Under the pieces are notes generated by a model. It was not told where the DNA came from. It did no database searches and saw nothing but the letters and a program-made list of their open reading frames with translations. From Brachypodium distachyon (lineage: Eukaryota > Streptophyta > Magnoliopsida > Poales > Poaceae), in assembly GCF_000005505.3 (NCBI RefSeq), contig NC_016135.3, positions 9,084,613 through 9,148,612 on the forward strand: a DNA stretch of 64,000 bases, given 5' to 3'. Position 1 is the stretch's first letter; the number at the start of each line of letters is the position of its first letter. The position numbers were made by a program, and so were the translations under genes. Shown piece by piece: positions 44,843 through 56,511 of this stretch.

Positions 44843-45860
44843 CCGGATGCCGCGAAACTTCAAACCTCTGTCCGACTTGGCCAAGTACGACGGCACCCTG
44901 GAGCCGAGAACCTGGTTGGAGGACTACCTAACCGGAATCCGCTGCCAGGGTGGCTCCCGTACCACTGCCATGCAGTGCATACAGCTCCAACTCAGGGGGG
45001 CGGCGCGCACATGGCTAAACAGCCTTCCCAGTGGAGAGATTGCCTCCTGGGATGAGTTGGTGCAAGCTTTTACTCGAAATTTCAGGTCAACATACAAGCG
45101 AGTCCATCCGCTCCTAAATCCAGCGGTGGACCAACACCAAGCACGCGGCCGAGGAGATCTCCGACGAGAGTGCAATCGATGCATTCAAGCGAGGACTCCG
45201 ACGAGTCAAGCTCAAAGAAGAACTGGGTCGAGTCCGACCTGCTACCATCAACTACTTGATGGAGATAGCGAACCGGTGGGCTGATGACGAAGACTTGGTA
45301 TGCAATGAGCGACGCCGATCCCCCGATGGTGATGACGACCGCGGCCACGAGCGTAGGGGGAAACGCAAGGGCCGCGCCTTTGAAGAAGCCAACACCCCGG
45401 ACTTCGTCGCAGCTGGATTCGGCTCCAGTGAAGGGAGGAGCCCCTCCGGTGGGTTCTTCAGAGCCGATAAGCGCAAACCGCAGTGGCAACGGAAGCCATG
45501 TGAAGGAGGGCAGTCGACTCTCGCCCAGCAGCTGGTGGCTCCCTGCCCCTTTCACGTCTACAAGGATGAACAAGGCAACGTCAAGCCAGATCATTCACTT
45601 ATGGACTGCAGGCGTTTTAAGGAGCTGCAGAGCGAAATCACAAGAACCCAGCAGGCAGCTACAAACGCTGGATTCCAACAGGTACCAGGCACTCACCCGT
45701 ACGCAAGCACGGGCATGGCTGCACCTCAGCCACCTCCCATACCAGGAGCTTTGGCCATTAGTGCACCACCACCTCTGCCACTTCCAGCAAAATTTCGCCG
45801 GAGCAATTCATCCAGTCCAACGTGCATCGCCATCAGAGCCTGCGCCCGTTACTGAGGAGT
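44843..45860 (+). pseudogene. Element E gag, part 2
   Basis: Continues gag after el2 with the core domain: LAKYDGTLEPRTWLEDYL, AARTWLNSLPSGEI and WDELVQAFTRNF. A frameshift near 45100-45180 moves the rest into another frame (ESAIDAFKRGLRR-like, then NYLMEIANRWADDEDLV and the Cys-His-poor tail PCPFHVYKDEQGN...DCRRFKEL). A second frame change near 45830 leads to a few more codons (EEFYPTPVGHICMIQ) before element G interrupts at 46029. Confidence 0.7.
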
Positions 45861-46028
45861 TCTATCCCACTCCGGTGGGCCATATCTGCATGATACAACT
45901 GGCTACAATAGCCGAAAGAGCACGGGAGGAGGCGCAACAACTCGAGTCGATGAGCATCTGTCCTCGTTCACCCGCCACCTCAATCGTCGCTCAACCAAAC
46001 GGAGTCGGACATACTCATGACGACTCCA

Positions 46029-46892
46029 TGTCGCACCAGTGGCACCCGGGATACCACCGCTGCACGACGCATGGGCCACCTCGCTTGCTCCCCGGGAGGA
46101 GCACACCCCGGGCAGCCCTGCGCAAGCTGCCCGGCAAGCCAAGAGCCCGGCAAGGCTCCTGCGGCTTCAGGGGGAAATTCCAGCCTGGGCACTTCCCGCG
46201 AGGCTACTTGCCGGGAGGGGCGTCCCCGGGCGCAGGCGTCCGTTGCAGGGACGGGACCGAAGGAGCGGAACAGCGGTGCCATGTGGGCGCTCGGCAAGCA
46301 CCCTGTGCGCAGGGTTCTTCAGGACAAGGAGTGAAGCACATGCCACATTAAATGCTCTGACAGAAAGGGGATTCCCCGTCCAGCAAGCGTACAGTGACTG
46401 TTCAAGTGTAGTTTTTAGGCCTCTAGACCCCTAGTTCCAGGGCTAGTCTTCTTGCATGTATGCCAGCACACCGAGGAGGAGCTGCCCAAGCTCTTTGCTC
46501 GCCACTTGTAAACCATGCGCCATGGCACCTGTGGTATCCCCTTCGGTATAAAAGGAGGACCCCCGCCAATGGTCAAAGGGTTGGACCATTTCCCAGTTCA
46601 CTACCCAAAGTAGCAACTGGTACTTAGCGGAATAGAGAGTGCATCCGGGGACTACCCCTCGGCAACCTGTAAACACCAGTTCTTTGGCTAATAACAAGCT
46701 CAGACAAGCAAGACGTAGGGTTTAACACCTCACGGTGGCCCAAACCTGGGTAAAAAGTGCGCTCGTGTCCATTGCTTTCTTACGCTTTGCATTGGCCCCA
46801 CCAGCGATCGCCGGAGCGATCCCCGCAGCCCACTGCCGAACCAAAAAGGGGTTGCTCGCGCATCCCCGGTGTCTAAGCCCCGTGCTACGACA
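46029..46892 (+). repeat. 5' LTR of element G
   Basis: 864 bp, TGTCGCACC to GCTACGACA. Both ends and the TATAAAAGG box (46547-46555) match D, but the middle (46330-46500) is unrelated, so it belongs to a different subfamily. Confidence 0.8.
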
Positions 46893-46894
46893 TC

Positions 46895-46913
46895 TGGCGC
46901 GCCAGGTAGGGGG
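46895..46913 (+). other. Primer-binding site of element G
   Basis: TGGCGCGCCAGGTAGGGGG, the same as in C, two bases after the LTR. Confidence 0.7.
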
Positions 46914-46987
46914 CGCGTGAGGAGAGGTCGCCGCCGTTGTCTGCATTAGCATTCGCTTCGTCTTCTTCGACGACAGAGCCTGCCGCC

Positions 46988-47205
46988 ATGCCCCCCAAGC
47001 GGGCTGGCAACTCCAGGATCGACCCACGTGGCACCCCAGCAGCACACACGCGGTCGCAAGATGTGCCACACGCGTCGCAGGATCAGGGTGAACCTGAGCC
47101 TGCCCGGGCACAGCAGCCGCAGTCGCAGCTGCCGCCACCGCCACCCCCTCGGCCATCGACGGACAACCGGCTGAGGGAGCAGGCGGCTCCCAGCGTCGGA
47201 GCCAG
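46988..47205 (+). pseudogene. Element G gag, N-terminal fragment
   Basis: MPPKRAGNSRIDPRG at ATG 46988, Pro/Gln-rich, 73 codons collinear with C gag, open until the el3 LTR starts at 47206. Confidence 0.75.
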
Positions 47206-50200
47206 TGAAGAGACCGCCCCCGTACAGGGTTCGATCTCTGTGCTTACTGTGCTAGTCCTGGATCGACTTGCTAGCACACACAGTTTCAAGATGTAATATC
47301 GAGATTCAAAGGTCAAAAGTATATTACACCGCATTGATCCAGAATTTAATAGTACCTTACATATTGCATAACCTCATGGGTTAGCTCAAGAGAAAATGAA
47401 ATCTTGCAGCGGAAAGCAGAAGATGTAGGAGTCCCATAACAACTCCACAGTCGAAACATGTTGGAATGTAAACTCGCAACCCTAACACTTGGTACCTCAC
47501 TCTTCACCTGGTTCACCTGCAACATTTAAACGTTGCAGCCACTAGGGGGTCAATACATTGAATGTATTGGCAAGTTCACCAGAGGTTATAAAAGGACCTA
47601 CCAAGTACATGCATATTTTGGCTAGCTGGGGTTTTTAAACAAATAGTTTTATCACTATTGGACACAGGGTAGAAACACCCATGCTCCTATTAACCTAAAG
47701 CACATTGACTAGACACATCAATTGCTCCTACCCTGTTCAAACCATTCATTTTATTAAGAAATTGGAATGAGTGAGACCTTCCTTACAGCTCCCAAATCTA
47801 GTCACTCATAATTGTCCGTAACCGGGGACACGGCTAAGTACTTAGTTTGACACTCTTCAGAGGTTGTACACTTTACCCACAAGAAACCGACGGGTTAATC
47901 CCTTGTTGTCCTCAGGATAGAGTAGCAACGGCGTCGATTACAAGAATTTTCAGAACATGTTCACCCAGACCACCTGAGGGACCCGCGCTCCCACCTACAC
48001 GGCTACCTCAATATAATCCCTCGGATCTGGGTGAACATTTCTTACTCCATCCAGGCAGAGCCCATATTACCATGTGGTTGTACTGGAAGCTACTAAATAG
48101 GAAACTAGTCCAGTCTCTGATACCCCACATGGCATTCCACATTTGCGACGCAAGCGCTCCCTGAATCCACGGAGACTCGACTCAGAGGGACCCATAGAAA
48201 TGGACCTGACGTTGCATAACATCTCGAATACTCAAAGTGGTCCACCCAGGATGGTTCATTAGGGTTGTTTTGCCAGGTTTCCAAAATCACTCCACAACAT
48301 CATTTCATAGTGACTGAGATTCCCTCCCACGTTTACTAACATAGCATGATTAAGCAATAGTAATCACAATGGCTATTGGTGGAGGATTCATGGCAAAGGT
48401 AACCCTATAGCTAGTAGGTCAATCATAGCTAGCATGAGTACGAGTAATAGTCCTATCAATGCATTTCTACAAACAACTCTAATGCATAAGTATTTTAAAA
48501 ACAATAATAATAGGATATGATCAAAGTGAACTTACCTTGGTAGCAGTTGGAGTTCAAACACTCGTCACAATCACAAGGTTCGCTCTCTGAAAAAACTATT
48601 CAAATACAAACAATACACACACACATAAACACACAATTCAAACATGACAAAAGAATGTATGCTATGATGCGATGCAAAAAAGTGACATGTTTGGGTTTAT
48701 TTTATTCGGGTGATCTACTGATCCTAAGCATAAGTAATTAAAACAAATGCATTAGGGATTTAAACAATTAGCAAAGGTTGGGGTTTAAACCCTAAAATGA
48801 GATTTTATTGGCATCAGACAAACAAATTAATTCAAAATATTTATTTCTCTATCCCATTGGATAGAGGATAATAAAACAAATTTTTGGGCACTGTTTTCAA
48901 TTAAAAAAGACTCCTAAATAATTAGTTATGAATTAAATGGTATTAAACTCAATTCTGTAATTTGAATGTGATTCAAGAATTCAAATTTGAAATTCGACAT
49001 GCCAAAAAGATTCGACATTTTCTAAGGATTCCAAAAAGGTGTGGATCATCAAATTTGGCCAAACAAATTAAAAGATAGGATCATTTGAAGTTACAGGGGC
49101 TTTTTTGCAAAAGTGCCATTTAATCTAAACCGGGAATTAAAATTAGATTTTCATTTTATAAAATAGGTGCCACGTGTTGCAATCTCATTGGTGCGTACCG
49201 GTTCGGTTAAGTGAAACAAAACGATCTAATCTGAGCCGTTGATTAAGATCCAACGGTCGGGATCTCACCTCCGAGAACCTAGGGTTCCGGCGAGCGTCTC
49301 TGGCGGCGGCGCGGCACGGGGGGGCGGCGTCTCCGGTGAGGCTGGCGTGACGGGGAGGGGCGGGGTCGACGTGGCGCGGCACGCCGAGCTCAGTGACGGG
49401 GTCGGCGCTCCTCAGGTTGACGGGGTGCTCACCTAGGACGGCACGGGGACGGTGGCCAGGGGCGGACGGCTCCGGAGCTTCGGCTGGACGACGGCGAGGC
49501 GCGGCGGCGCGCAAAAAGGAGAAATGGCCGCGTCAAAAGATGCGCAAGGATGAAGGAAAGCGAACGGCTAGAAATGGGCAGAGTTTTGACCTTAGAGTTC
49601 AACGGCGGCGACCCAAACGTGCGGCGGCGGGCGACGAGCTTCAGCGAGGAATGGGGCGGCGTGGGCGCAACGATTTGAGGAGGCAAGAGGGGGAAAGAAG
49701 AGGGGACTGGCGGAGCTTTATAGGGACACGGGCGCGCGGCTTCGGGAAGGCAGGAGTTAGCAGGAACGGCGATGGCGGCACGGAGTCCGGCGCGGACACG
49801 GCGGCGTGACGGGCGGAGCTTTCCTTCCGGGGAAGAAGAGCCTGACAGGGGGGCCCCACCTGTCAGCGACTCAGCACGTGCGCATGGGCGGGCAGCCGAG
49901 CGGGCAGGGCAGGCCGGGCCGCGGGCGGGCGCGCGAGTGGTGGGCCGGTTCGGCCCAATTCGGCCGAGCCGGTCCGTCTTCCCCCCCTTTTTTTTTCTTT
50001 TAGCCTTTTCTTTTTCTCTTTTTCTCATTTCTTTGATAACTTTTAATTTTGAACTCCAAATTGGTCCAAATAAATTCCAGAAAATTTGTAAAATCATTTT
50101 TATCATGATACAACTTTTGGGAGTAATTTCCCCTCAAAATTAAATATATAAAATTACATTTGCCCTATAAATGCCTTTAGGGCTATATAACTATTTCAAT

Positions 50201-50281
50201 AAAATACTTTTTCAACTCCAAATAATTATCCAAAAATTATGGAATAGCTCATTTATGCAATAAACCCTTTTTATAAATAAA

Positions 50282-50286
50282 CCTTC
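50282..50286. repeat. 5-bp TSD CCTTC of element D (left)
   Basis: Repeated at 60799-60803. Defines D exactly and shows that it inserted in the el3 LTR. Confidence 0.9.
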
Positions 50287-51292
50287 TGTCGCATCAGTGG
50301 CACCCGGGGTACCACCGCTGCGCGACACGCGGGCCTCTGTCCCGAGTTCCCGGGGAGCGTCTATGAGCTCCCCGGCAAGCTACCAGCCCGAAAGGGGCTA
50401 GCGGGGCTTCGGGGGATATTCCCGCTTCGGCACCTCCCGGGAAGCTGCTTCCCGGGAGGGGGATCCCGGGTGCGTTGGGCCCGGGTGCTTCCCGAGGTCG
50501 ACTTGCTGGGACTGGGGCTTCCTAGGTGCATGCCCCCGCCTCAGGTCGTGGGGCCCAGTGGATAGCGCCGCGCGGGCGCGTGGCAGGCGCGGGACGCGCG
50601 GTCCCACCGAGGCAAGGAGTAAGGCACACGGGTCAGTATGCGAGCCGACCGACGGGTAGTTACCTGTCCGATCCAAGGAACAGTGGTTGTCTAATCCTAC
50701 CCTAGGGTCTTAGGCCCGTAGCAGCGGAGGTGGCACCCATGCACGCCACCAGCTCACCGGGGAGAGTTACATGCCTCCCCGTTGGATAGTTGTAGCTCAT
50801 GCACCGTGGCACATGTGGCATCCCCTTGTGTATAAAAGGAGGACCCATGCCAACGGTCAAGGGGGTTAGTCAGTTGGTCAGTTAGTCAGCTGGACAGTCA
50901 TTCAGTTCCGCAAGTTCCCTTCGCTGGCTCGTTAGATCGAGGATCAGTTGGTTCCAGCAGACAACCATCAGAGAGCAGTAAGGAGTACTTAGACACTAAG
51001 AGGAAGCCCGGGAGCTTGCCCGGCAACCTGTAAACATTTGATCCGTAATCAATATCAGCTCAGACAGGCAGGACGTAGGGTTTTACACCTCCGGGTGGCC
51101 CGAACCTGGGTAAAAAACGTGCGTGCGTCTGTTCTTGGACCAGCGCGTACCCCTAGCACTTTGTCTCGCCGGCCCCGTAGGGCCTCATCGGCCGAGCCGG
51201 CGATCACCGGGTCTCCGCCCCAGACGCCCCTACCGAACCTAAAAGGGGGACGTGGCCGCACGCCCCCGGTGTCGGAGCACTGAGCGACGACA
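50287..51292 (+). repeat. 5' LTR of element D
   Basis: 1006 bp, TGTCGCATC to GCGACGACA. TATAAAAGG at 50831-50839, followed by GTCAGTTGGTCAGTTAGTCAG repeats. Confidence 0.92.
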
Positions 51293-51294
51293 TC

Positions 51295-51313
51295 TGGTGT
51301 GCCAGGTAGGGGG
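51295..51313 (+). other. Primer-binding site of element D
   Basis: TGGTGTGCCAGGTAGGGGG, two mismatches (CGCG to TGTG) from C and G, both C-to-T-type changes. Confidence 0.7.
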
Positions 51314-51402
51314 CGCGGGAGTGGACAACGCCGGAGATCGCCGGCAGCAGAAGTTTCGATCGGCGTCAGCTTCGCTCTTCTTCGCCGACGAGCCTAGTCA
51401 CC

Positions 51403-52735
51403 ACGCCCCCCAAGCGGGCTGGTGACTCACGCATAGACCCGCGTGAGGCCCCAGCGACGCACACGTGGTCGCACGACGTGCGACCCGAGTCGGGGGCTCA
51501 AGAGAACCCCGAGCTCTCGAGGGTGCAGCAAACGCAGCTGCCTCCACCGCCTCCTCAACCGTCGACCGACAATTCGCCAAGGGGACCAGCTGCCCCAAGT
51601 GCCGGGGGCAGTCGGGCGAGCGCGCACGGTGTCGCCCGGGCCAGCCAACGGGTTGAGTCGCGGCCCGAGGATGCCCCACGACAGCGGCACAAGGAGCACG
51701 CCGCGTCACGGGCAACCCTTGGGGGTTCGCACCCTGCACACCCGGAGGCATCCAGGGCCAGGGCGAAAAGCAGCCCGTTCAGGAAATCGGCTGCCCCCCG
51801 TGCGAACCCTGGCTAAAGCCATCGTCGCCGCGCGCGTCATGGTGCGGTACGAGCCGCAGCAGGGCACGCTGGCGCACGAGACGTGGGGCGAGGAGTTGAA
51901 AGCGCTTCTCGCCCTGGCTGCCCGGCAGCCGAAGGCGAGGGCGCCCCGGTAGGCTCCGGCCACGGGCGAAACCCGGAGCGCGGAGACGCACCACCCGCCT
52001 CACGACAGGGGGAGAACCCTCCCCCTCCTCAGCGAGGCCCGGGAGACGGGGGCCCGGAGGGGTCCTCGAACTCATCGCCCACCGTTCTGGGGGGCGATGC
52101 GCGTGGCATCTTGAATGCCCACTAGCAGGAGGATCTGCGCCCGCACTTGGAGCGCCGGCGCAGGCGTGAGGTGGAGCGCCCGCGCCCACCGGATCTGGAA
52201 GACGCTCCCATGGGCCCCGAGGACGGCTGCACCGCGTCCATGCACGAGCTGCGGCAGGTGGCGTGGCCTCGTATGTTCCGAGCGCCTGCGCTCGGTACGT
52301 ACGATGGGACCGCTAACCCAAGGATTTTCTCCTGACCTACACGTTGGGCATGCATGCCATCGGCGCCGATGACAAGGTCAGGGCGAACTGGTTCCCGATG
52401 GTCCTAAAGGGATCAGCGCGAACCTGGTTGCTCAACCTGCCTGCCGGGTCCGTCGCCACTTGGGCAAACCTGCGCGAGCAGTTCGTGAGCGCGTTCCACG
52501 GCGGCTAAAAGCGCCCGGGAACCATGGCGGAGCTGCACACTATCGTGCAAAAACCGGGAGAGACGTTGCGGGCCTTCGTCAACCGCTTCTCTAACCTCTC
52601 CTATTCCATCCCGGAGGTGGAGGCGGCCGCCATTATCAAGACCTTCGCCATCAACGTCCGCGATCCCAAGATGCGTGAGAAGCTGAGCACGCATCAGATC
52701 CGGACGACACGGGACTGGTACGCCTTCGCGCACAA
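51403..52735 (+). pseudogene. Element D gag, no zinc knuckle
   Basis: The start codon seen in C and G reads ACG here (51403-51405). The basic Pro/Arg-rich half and the core (GTYDGTANP; ETLRAFVNRFSNLSYSIPE) are present. Breaks: TAG at 52123-52125 (C has CAG), a frameshift near 52325 and TAA at 52506. At about 52735 some 430 bp present in C are deleted, including the CCHC knuckle, so this Gag could not package RNA in the usual way. Confidence 0.75.
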
Positions 52736-53628
52736 ATGCCAGCGGCGACGAACCGGGCTTCCAGGAGCCTCGTGGCATCGCCTGCATTCATGGGGAAGCT
52801 TACGCTCTCCAGTCCCACGCTGTGGTGAAGTGCCTCACCTGCGACGTGGGCGCGCTGTTGCCGGATGCGGAGCCGCAACAGCCGCTGAGGTGGTCGCACG
52901 TGCCGATCACCTTCAGCGCCGACGATCATCCAGCACGGCAGTTGGGTTCAGGGGTAATACCCTTCGTCGTCTCGCCGATCATTAGCAATATGACGGTGAC
53001 CAAGGTGCTGGTGGACAACAGAGCGGGGCTTAACCTCCTATCCGCCAGGCTGGTGGAAAAGCTCCAGCTGCCGATGGAGCAGCTAAAGCCTACCGAACCG
53101 TTCCGGGGGGTGAACCCCGGGATCGTGCGCCCGCTGGGACGCATCACGCTGCCGGTCACCTTCGGGTCCCGGGAAGCGTTCAGGACCGAGCACATAGTGT
53201 TCGACGTGGCCCATACCCCGTTGCCCTACAACGGGATCCTTGGTCGGCCGGCGCTGATCAAGTTTATGGTTGCTACGCGTTGCGCCTATGGCGTGATGAA
53301 GATGCCGTCCGTCTATGGAATCCTCTCCATCAGGTGCAACCTCAAAAACGCGGCTTGGTGCGTCGGCGAGGTTCTCCGGGCCGCTGCTGCAGCTGACGCT
53401 GGCGACGAGGAAGTTGTCGAGCACGACGGCTTGCCGGGTGATGCCCCGGCAACAAAGAAGGCCCGCGCCACCCCGCAAGGGGTTGCCGGGGGAGGCGCAG
53501 GCTCGAGCTCGTGCCCCGGCAAGGGGCAGGGGCTCCGGCAGGAGGCTGCCAAAGTGAAGAAGCTGCCCCTCCAAGCCGGTGACAAGGAGCGCACCGTTAC
53601 CGTCGGTGCGAACGTGGCCGCCGAATAG
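52736..53628 (+). pseudogene. Element D protease, active site mutated
   Basis: Open for 269 codons. The active-site triad reads D-N-R (53014-53022) where C has D-N-G, from one G-to-A change at a CpG, so catalysis is unlikely. The LGRITLPVTFG and ILGRPALIKF motifs are kept, then the Gly/Lys-rich spacer. Ends at TAG 53626, where C has TGG. Confidence 0.75.
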
Positions 53629-54560
53629 GAAAGTGCCCTCATCACCTTCCTCCGGGATAACGTCGACGTGTTCGCCTGGCAACCGTCGGACCTTTCCGGA
53701 GTTCCCGGGGAGGTGATTGAGCATCGGCTCGCGGTGTGCCCGGATGCGCACCCCGTCAAGCAGAAGATCCGGCGGCAAGCACAAGAGCGGAAAGATTTCA
53801 TCAAGCAAGAGGTGGGCAAGCTCAGGGCTGCCGGGGCGATCAGGGAAGTTTTGTACCCCACTTGGCTGGCTAACCCTGTAGTAGTGCCCAAAGCAGAGAA
53901 TAAGCTTCGCATGTGCGTAGATTTTACCGATCTTAATTGTGCATGCCCCAAGGATCCCTTCCCTGTACCCCGTATCGACCAGATAGTTGATTCTACCGCT
54001 AGTTGTGACTTGCTGAGTTTTCTGGATGCTTTCTCCCGCTACCATCAATTCAAGATGGCGGTCGAGGATGAGGAAAAGACAGCGTTTATCACCCCGGTTG
54101 GCTGCTATTGCTATACATGCATGCCTTTCGGGTTGAAGAACGCGGGCTCCACATTCCAGCGTGTCTTTGCGCGAATGTTTGGGGCCCCAGCTAGGCCGCA
54201 ACGCGGAGGCCTACATGGACGACATCGTCATCAAATCGAAGCGTAGGGACTCGCTGGTTGATGACCTGTGGGAGACGTTCGACAACCTCCGCAGGATCAA
54301 GCTCAAGCTGAACCTTGATAAGTGCTCCTTCGGTGTCAACTCCGGGCAGCTTCTGGGTTCTTGGTTTTCCATCGGGGGATACAGGCCAACCCTACCAAAA
54401 TAGAAGCCATCGAGAAGATGGAGGGCCCCCGCAAGGTGAAAGATGTCCAGCGCCTCAACGGCTGTGTGGCCGCGCTGGGACGTTTCATCTCCAGGCGGGG
54501 CGAGCCTGCCTTGCCTTTCTTCTGGGTAATGAAGAAGAAGGGTCCAGTCGACTGGACTCC
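53629..54560 (+). pseudogene. Element D reverse transcriptase
   Basis: CVDFTDLN, SFLDAFSRYHQ and YMDD (54212-54223) can all be seen, but a frameshift near 54165-54180 lies just before YMDD and another near 54350-54400 after it. Confidence 0.75.
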
Positions 54561-55645
54561 CGAGGCCGAGGCGGCGTTCCAGGAACTCAAGCAGTCCCTG
54601 AGGTCGCCGCCCATCCTCGTCGCCCCCAAGCTGGACGAGCCGCTGCTACTCTACCTAGCGGCGACTGATCAGGTGGTCAGCTCGGTGCTGATTTCTGAGA
54701 GGGAGGAAGACGTCCCGGGGACTGGGGCTATGGGGCAGGGGGCTGAGCGGCCTCCGGCAACCACCTCAGACCCAGGGACCGCCCCCGAGTCGACAACCTT
54801 GGCACCGCGGAAGCGGTTGGTGCAGCGCCCGGTGTACTTCGTTTGTACGGTGCTTCGCGACACGCGGACAAGGTACCCGCAAGTACAGAAGCTCCTTCTG
54901 GGGATTCTCCTTGCGTCCCGCAAGCTGCGCCACTACTTCCAGGTGCACCGCGTCACGATGGTGTCTGGGTTCTGCCTCGAGCGAGCCCTCACCAACCGTG
55001 AAGCCACCGGGAGGGTGGCCGAAGGGAGGATGGAGCTGTCAGAGTTCGACCTCCGCTTCGCCAACTCCAAAAGCATTAAGAGCACGGCCCTGGCGGACTT
55101 CGTCGCGAAATGGACGTCCACGGGCGTAGAAGAAAGTGAGCCGGAGACCAGCCTTCCCGGCAAGTTGGATGAGGACCACTGGGTCCTCTACTTCCACGGT
55201 GCGTTCAGTCTTCAGGGAGTGGGGGCCGGGGTTGTCATCGAGTCACCAACAGGGGACCAGTTGAGGTTCGCTGTTCAACTCGACTTCGCGAACTCCACCA
55301 ACAACACGGCGGAGTGCGAGGGCCTGTTTGCCGGGTTGCGGGCAGCGGTCGCCCTCGACATTAAGCGCCTGATTGTTCGCGGCGATTCCCAGCTCGTGAT
55401 CAACCAGGTGAGCAAGGACTACGATTGCCCTCAAATGGCGCCGTACGTGGAGGAGGTGGCTGGAACGAAAGTTCAAGGGTTTGCGCTTCGAGCAGGTCAA
55501 GCAGAAGGATAACTTCGCTGCTGACGAGCTGGCCAAGATGGCAGCAGAGCGCCGGAAGCCTCCGGCGGGGGTGTTCTGTCAGAAGCAAGTGGCTCCTTCA
55601 GTCGCCCCCCAGCCGGCTGCCGGGGACGCCCCTCCGGCAACCTAA
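54561..55645 (+). pseudogene. Element D RNase H and second RNase H
   Basis: Connection and RNase H, then the archaeal-type RNase H. Its first catalytic residue is changed from Asp to His (YFHGA, codon 55195-55197). The second acidic residue, lost in C, is kept here (NTAECEG). A frameshift near 55460 and a TAA at 55643-55645 follow. Confidence 0.75.
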
Positions 55646-56511
55646 GGAACCCCTGCAGCAGCGGGGGTCCATGCCGCTGATACGGCGGCATGCGTTGGCA
55701 GGGAGATTCCCCCCTGGGCGAAAGAAATCGCCTGCTGTTTAAAAGGGGAGGCTCTCCCGGAGGATGACGTCGCCGCGGAGCGTGTAGCGTGGCAAGCCAA
55801 GATGTACACTGTGGTAGATGGTAACATCTACCGCAGGCGTGCGAACGGTGGCAAACTCATCTCCGTGCCGCAGGAAAAAGGGTGTGCAGTGTTGGAAGAC
55901 ATACATCGAGGCACATGTTCACACCATGTGGCCGCCCGAGCTCTAGCCGGCAAGGCGTTCCGGCATGGCTTCTACTGGCCCATGGCCCTGGCCAATGCGG
56001 AGCAACTTATGAAGACGTGCGAGGCATGCCAGTTCCACTCAAAGAAGAGCAACCAACCGGCGCAGGCCCTGCATGTCATCCCGTCCTCATGGCCGTTCGC
56101 GGTCTGGGGGCTGGACATCGTCAGCAAGCTACCAAGGGCGGTTGGCAGTTACGAATATTTGTTCGCGGCCATCGACAAGTTCTCCAAATGGGTGGAGGTG
56201 GAACCAGTGCGGAAGGTGACCGCCCAGGCGGCCATCAAGTTCTTCAGGGGCATTGTGTGCCGGTTTGGTGTTCCTAACAGCATTATCACCGACAACGGCA
56301 CGCAATTCACGAGCGCGGCGTTTCAAGCCTACTGCAAAGACATGGGCACTAAGCTGCGCTTCGCGTCCGTTGCTCACCCGAGGAGTAACGGACAGGCGGA
56401 GCGAGCCAACGCAGAGGTGCTGTGGGGGCTCAAGACGAGAACCTTTGACAAGCTCAAAGGCCACGGGAAGCACTGGATCGAAGAACTCCAGCCCGTGCTG
56501 TGGTCCATCCG
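55646..56511 (+). pseudogene. Element D integrase, C-terminal part lost
   Basis: Zinc region (GTCSHH; TCEAC) and core with D in GLDIVSK, D in IITDNGTQF and E in NGQAERAN. At about 56511, after LWSIR, the sequence jumps into the 3' region. About 60 codons of core end and all of the C-terminal domain are deleted. Confidence 0.8.

Larger units (their letters stand above)
30541..46028 (+). mobile_element. Element E, family 3 Tat-type, LTR and gag only
   Basis: Partial LTR (30541-about 30925), leader and gag, interrupted by el2 at 32222/44838, and cut at 46028 by element G. Pol is not in the window. The gag reads directly across el2 once the CGCAC duplication is counted once. Confidence 0.7.
46029..47205 (+). 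mobile_element. Element G, 5' end of a family 2 Tat-type element
   Basis: 5' LTR, primer site and the first 218 bp of gag, then cut by the el3 LTR. The rest would lie beyond the window or is lost. The left flank CTCCA (46024-46028) is its expected target duplication, but the partner is not in view. Confidence 0.75.

Noticed and set aside
45903..46434. Several frames spanning the start of element G
   Set aside because: They cross the E-G joint and read through LTR sequence.
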